Made by a program: the position numbers and the translations under genes | Notes under the pieces: model-generated | Seen by the model: only the letters and a program-made list of their open reading frames with translations | Told to the model about the DNA's origin: nothing | Databases searched by the model: none | Source of the DNA: Deinococcus sp. | GTDB lineage: Bacteria; Deinococcota; Deinococci; JACQHA01 | Assembly: GCA_016199255.1 (NCBI GenBank) | Contig: JACQHA010000103.1 | Span: 1-7,771 of the forward strand | Reading direction: 5' to 3' | DNA: 7,771 nucleotides | Shown here: piece after piece, positions 5,446 through 7,771 of the stretch | Position numbering within the stretch: position 1 is the first letter of the stretch | How the letters are laid out: every line of letters begins with the position of its first letter

Positions 5446-6372
5446 TTAAGCCCGCTGGCTGCGCTGCGCCAGGTAGTCTCGCACCATCCGCAAGCTGGAA
5501 TGGTCCAAGACATAGGGAAACTCCCGCACCTCTACCCCGCTGGGGGCCAGGGGCCGCACCTGGTCAAGCACCAGCCTAGTGGCGTACACCCGCTGCACCC
5601 GGGAGAATAGGGCCTGCAGTTCCTCTGGCGAGTCCCCCCGGGCGGTCAGTACCTCCAGATGATTGATCCCAGCCGCCAAGAGGTCATCCCGGCAGGCGTT
5701 GGGGTCCTGGCAGGTCACCCCAATGGTGGTGCCAGCCGGCAGGCCAGAGACCTCCATGAGAAAGTTCATGGTCGGCCCAAAGCCCAGGGCCAGCACTTCC
5801 CGCTCCGGCCCCACAATCTCCTTGACCTCAGCCAGGTGCGAGACCGTGGTGAGCACCACCTCTCCCTTCCGGGCACGAGCTGGGAGGTCAGTGAGCAGCA
5901 CCGGCTCCACCGGCAGCTTCAGTTCCTGCTCCAGTTCCGCCTGGTAGCCCTTGAGGTCAGGCTCATTGCACTCCACAAAGAGCAACCGTGGGGCCTGGCC
6001 CTGAGGTGAGCGGTCTCCTATGGCCAACGCTATAGACGCTACCTCCCTGGCCCCGTATCCCAGCTTCCCCGCCTGCTCCAGTGCCTCTTCCACAATCTCC
6101 GCCAGCACCCGCTTCGCCATTTCCCTTTTCACCTCTTGGCTCTCAGCCACAAACGTTCCCCTACCCGGTACCGACTCCAGGAGCCTGGCGGCTTCCAGGT
6201 CCTGGTAAGCCGCCACTACGGTGTTGCGATTAATACCCAGGTACCCGGCCAGCTCCACTGCCGTAGGCAGTTTCTCCCCACTTTTCAGCCCTCCATAGGC
6301 AATCTGACCCTTAATCTGCTCTTTGAGCTGGAAAGCAACTGGCAGGTCAGACTGCAGACGGAGTTCTTTCAT
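5446..6372 (-). CDS. GntR-family regulator with periplasmic-binding-like effector domain
   Basis: The 308-residue protein has an N-terminal GntR winged helix (residues about 8-77). AFQLKEQIKGQIAYGGLKSGEKLPTAVELAGYLGINRNTVVAAYQDLEAARLLESVPGRGTFV is the full signature in the YtrA-like style (quoted only as landmarks: LKSGEKLPT, GINRNTVVAAYQDLE, GRGTFV). Residues 78-110 form a helical linker. Residues about 128-290 look like an alpha/beta ligand-binding domain related to periplasmic binding proteins: LLFVECNEPDLKGY, then EVVLTTVSHLAEV, then TTIGVTCQDPNA. This is not the FadR, UTRA or aminotransferase type. It would repress until a small cytoplasmic ligand binds. The ATG is preceded by AGGAG five bases upstream. 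It leads the operon with CBS and the small protein, and its own promoter carries a palindrome that it probably binds. Ligand is unknown; the effector-domain assignment is inference. Confidence 0.9.
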   Translation of the reverse strand: MKELRLQSDLPVAFQLKEQIKGQIAYGGLKSGEKLPTAVELAGYLGINRNTVVAAYQDLEAARLLESVPGRGTFVAESQEVKREMAKRVLAEIVEEALEQAGKLGYGAREVASIALAIGDRSPQGQAPRLLFVECNEPDLKGYQAELEQELKLPVEPVLLTDLPARARKGEVVLTTVSHLAEVKEIVGPEREVLALGFGPTMNFLMEVSGLPAGTTIGVTCQDPNACRDDLLAAGINHLEVLTARGDSPEELQALFSRVQRVYATRLVLDQVRPLAPSGVEVREFPYVLDHSSLRMVRDYLAQRSQRA

Positions 6373-6377
6373 GCCAA

Positions 6378-6403
6378 CTCCTATTTAACCAACACAATAG
6401 GAG
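6378..6403. promoter_or_regulatory. Palindromic operator over the gntR transcription start
   Basis: CTCCTATT (6378-6385) and AATAGGAG (6396-6403) are perfect 8-bp inverted arms separated by 10 bases. The right arm overlaps the -10 box by two bases (6402-6403), and the left arm covers the Shine-Dalgarno. The predicted transcription start (near 6395) falls between the arms, so the mRNA lacks one arm and cannot form the hairpin. That makes a DNA-binding dimer site, most simply for GntR itself, the best reading. Confidence 0.75.
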
Positions 6404-6430
6404 AATAGCACTTTAAGTCGGCCTTGTCAA
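6402..6430 (-). promoter_or_regulatory. Sigma-70 type promoter of the gntR-CBS operon
   Basis: On the minus strand, a perfect -35 TTGACA (6425-6430) is followed after exactly 17 bp by TATTCT (6402-6407), a 5 of 6 match to TATAAT. Transcription should start near 6395, about 22 bases before the gntR ATG. It is the strongest promoter seen in the window. Confidence 0.85.
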
Positions 6431-6448
6431 GGGGTGGATCGCGAAAGC

Positions 6449-6481
6449 TTCATGGGTCCCGACCCACCCGCGCGGGATGAA
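6449..6481. repeat. Imperfect palindrome upstream of the gntR promoter
   Basis: TTCAT (6449-6453) and CCCG (6458-6461) pair with CGGG (6473-6476) and ATGAA (6477-6481), with GGGT bulged, a 9-bp interrupted stem. An alternative fold uses TGGGTC (6453-6458) with GACCCA (6461-6466), and CCCGCGCGGG (6467-6476) is self-complementary. No T-run follows on either strand, so it is not a standard terminator. It could be a second palindromic repeat or an upstream regulatory site. Confidence 0.5.
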
Positions 6482-6488
6482 ACGCCGG

Positions 6489-6564
6489 GGTAGGGGCGGC
6501 CCCCCGTGGCCGCCCTGATCAGGGACGGCCCAACACCGGGCACCCACGGGGGGGTGCCCCTACC
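6489..6564. repeat. 76-bp MITE/REP-like palindromic element with paired hairpins
   Basis: Terminal inverted repeats GGTAGGGGC (6489-6497) and GCCCCTACC (6556-6564) are perfect. Hairpin 1 is GGGCGGCC (6494-6501) with GGCCGCCC (6508-6515), loop CCCCGT. Hairpin 2, on the opposite strand, has stem GGGCACCC/GGGTGCCC (6538-6545 with 6552-6559) and the same loop, CCCCGT. A 12-bp palindrome CCCTGATCAGGG lies at 6513-6524. The element is in the gap between the M16 gene and the gntR operon. It has no coding capacity. Copy number is not visible from one window; the fold and the ends suggest a non-autonomous interspersed repeat that may also block transcription read-through. Confidence 0.75.
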
Positions 6565-6597
6565 TAAGGCCATAGTGACGCCCGCGCTCCCAGGGGT

Positions 6598-7771
6598 CTA
6601 TTGCAGCGCTCCTGGCGGCCCCAGCGCCACCCGCACGTAGGGCTGGCTGAACACCTGCTGGGCCACCGCCTGCACCTCTTCGCTGGTGAGGCCCTCCACC
6701 AGGTCGATATACTGGTCCACCAGCTCATAGCCGGCGCCAGATAACTCAAACAGGCCCAGGAAGAAGGCCCGCTCGGCGTTGGTCTCCTGGTCCAGGGCGA
6801 AGGCGCCAATCACCCCATCTTTGGCCTCGCGCAGCTGGCGCTCAGTGAGCGGTGTCTGGCCCATGTCCTGCACTACCTGCAGGATCAGGTCATAGGTCTG
6901 CTGGGCGTCGGGGCCCGGGTCAGTCTGGGCATAGGCCACAAAAGCCGAGATGTCCTGGCGGGTGGGATAAATGGAGGCAGTGGCATACGCCAGCCCGCGC
7001 CGCTCCCGGATCTCAAAAAACAGCCGGCTGGCCGACAAGGGGGCCCCGCCCACCACATAATTCACCAGCTTCAGGGCCACATACTCCTGCACCCGGCTCA
7101 CTGGCGGCGCCGGCCAGGCCAGAACCTGGAACACGGTGCCCATCTGGCGCTCCTGCTGGATAGTCTGGGTTTCGGCGAGCTGCGGCGTAGTCAGCGCGCC
7201 CAGCGCCCCGATCTCTGGAGGCAGCTCCCCTGCTGCCTGGCTGGCCGTGGCGGCTTTGATCTTCTCCACCGCTTCGTCGGCGTTGAAATCCCCCACCAGC
7301 ACCAGGGTGATGTTGTTGGGGATATAGAACCGATGGTAGAAGTTCATCAGGTCGTCGCGCAACAGGGCCTGATAAGCCTCAGGCAGCCCAGCGCTAGGGG
7401 CGCCGTAGCCGCCTGGGCCGTAGATGGCCTTGCGGGCAGCGTCGTACACCGGGTCGAAGACACGCAATGCCGAGGCCCGGGCGGCGTTGACCAGCTGGGT
7501 ACGCTCCTGCTCCACCTCCTCCTCGGGGAAGGTGGCGGCAAACAGCACCTGATTCAGCGCTTCCAAGGCCACGTCAAAGTCGTCTCTGACAGCAGTAATG
7601 GTAACCTGTGAGTAGTCCGGGGCCAGGCTCACCCCAAAGGAGATGGCCCGGTCTTCCAGGAGCTGGGCAAACTGCTCGTTCGTGTACTTCTCGGTGCCCT
7701 GGGAGAGCAGGTCCAAGACAAACTGCTGCAGCCCCGCCTGCTCTGGAGGGACGACGCGCATGCCGGCGCGC
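6598..7771 (-). CDS. M16 peptidase family protein, non-catalytic (R/Y) subunit type, N-terminus cut by window
   Basis: M16B proteases (pitrilysin and mitochondrial processing peptidase relatives) often work as pairs in which one subunit carries the HxxEH zinc site and the other an R/Y substrate-binding motif. The frame stays open to the window edge (R-A-G precede the Met at 7759-7761), and that Met is inside the conserved region before AGLQQFVLD, so the true start is beyond the edge with roughly 40-60 residues missing. Where active members have HFLEH, this one has QFVLD (7711-7725), losing both His and the Glu; the downstream third Glu ligand position also appears to be Ala. The C-terminal half keeps FFEIRERRGLAYATAS, the Arg/Tyr signature. 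YHRFYIPNNITLVLVGDF marks the middle of the N-terminal M16 domain. The HxxEH partner is probably just past the right edge. Confidence 0.9.
   Translation of the reverse strand, partial: RAGMRVVPPEQAGLQQFVLDLLSQGTEKYTNEQFAQLLEDRAISFGVSLAPDYSQVTITAVRDDFDVALEALNQVLFAATFPEEEVEQERTQLVNAARASALRVFDPVYDAARKAIYGPGGYGAPSAGLPEAYQALLRDDLMNFYHRFYIPNNITLVLVGDFNADEAVEKIKAATASQAAGELPPEIGALGALTTPQLAETQTIQQERQMGTVFQVLAWPAPPVSRVQEYVALKLVNYVVGGAPLSASRLFFEIRERRGLAYATASIYPTRQDISAFVAYAQTDPGPDAQQTYDLILQVVQDMGQTPLTERQLREAKDGVIGAFALDQETNAERAFFLGLFELSGAGYELVDQYIDLVEGLTSEEVQAVAQQVFSQPYVRVALGPPGALQ

Noticed and set aside
6378..6403. RNA hairpin hiding the gntR Shine-Dalgarno
   Set aside because: The predicted transcription start lies between the arms, so one arm is absent from the mRNA; a DNA operator fits better.
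6489..6564. CRISPR-like or tRNA-like structure
   Set aside because: Only two opposed hairpins with no spacer-repeat periodicity and no cloverleaf features.

Overview
The window is a GC-rich bacterial chromosome segment with tightly packed genes, mostly on the minus strand. No gene here fixes the taxon. A GntR regulator with a periplasmic-binding-protein-like effector domain, a standalone M16B peptidase subunit, a MurA carrying Asp in place of the usual catalytic Cys, and a GGTAGGGGC/GCCCCTACC palindromic repeat together suggest a Chloroflexota-like bacterium. That assignment is an inference from family impressions.

Layout from left to right. (1) Positions 1-646 hold the 3' part of an IS200/IS605-type TnpB gene and the element's right end, with two consecutive hairpins expected of an omega (reRNA) scaffold. 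(2) Positions 651-3371 are three minus-strand genes read in the order: atypical sigma-70-like factor, single-pass SPOR-domain protein, MurA. They are spaced 83 and 88 bp apart and murA has its own candidate TATAAT box. The group is cell-envelope oriented: MurA begins peptidoglycan synthesis and SPOR domains bind peptidoglycan. (3) A 273-bp divergent intergenic region leads to a plus-strand Gfo/Idh/MocA NAD(P)-dependent sugar-type oxidoreductase with a strong Shine-Dalgarno. (4) Convergent with it lies a compact minus-strand operon: GntR regulator, then a two-CBS-domain protein (3-bp gap), then a 67-residue basic helical protein whose GTG start overlaps the CBS stop. A near-consensus promoter and an 8+8 bp palindrome that overlaps the -10 box and reaches the ribosome binding site point to autorepression. 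(5) Positions 6431-6597 contain no gene but hold two palindromic elements. One is a 76-bp MITE/REP-like repeat built of two hairpins with compensating stem changes. (6) The right edge carries the C-terminal bulk of an M16 peptidase-family protein that has lost the HxxEH zinc site but keeps the R/Y signature of the non-catalytic partner subunit.

I see no CRISPR array, rRNA, tRNA or phage module. The points most worth following are the TnpB guide segment that would read into the murA 3' end, the intrinsic Cys-to-Asp MurA, the sigma factor with no recognisable region 4, the autoregulated GntR-CBS-small-protein operon, and the covarying palindromic repeat.
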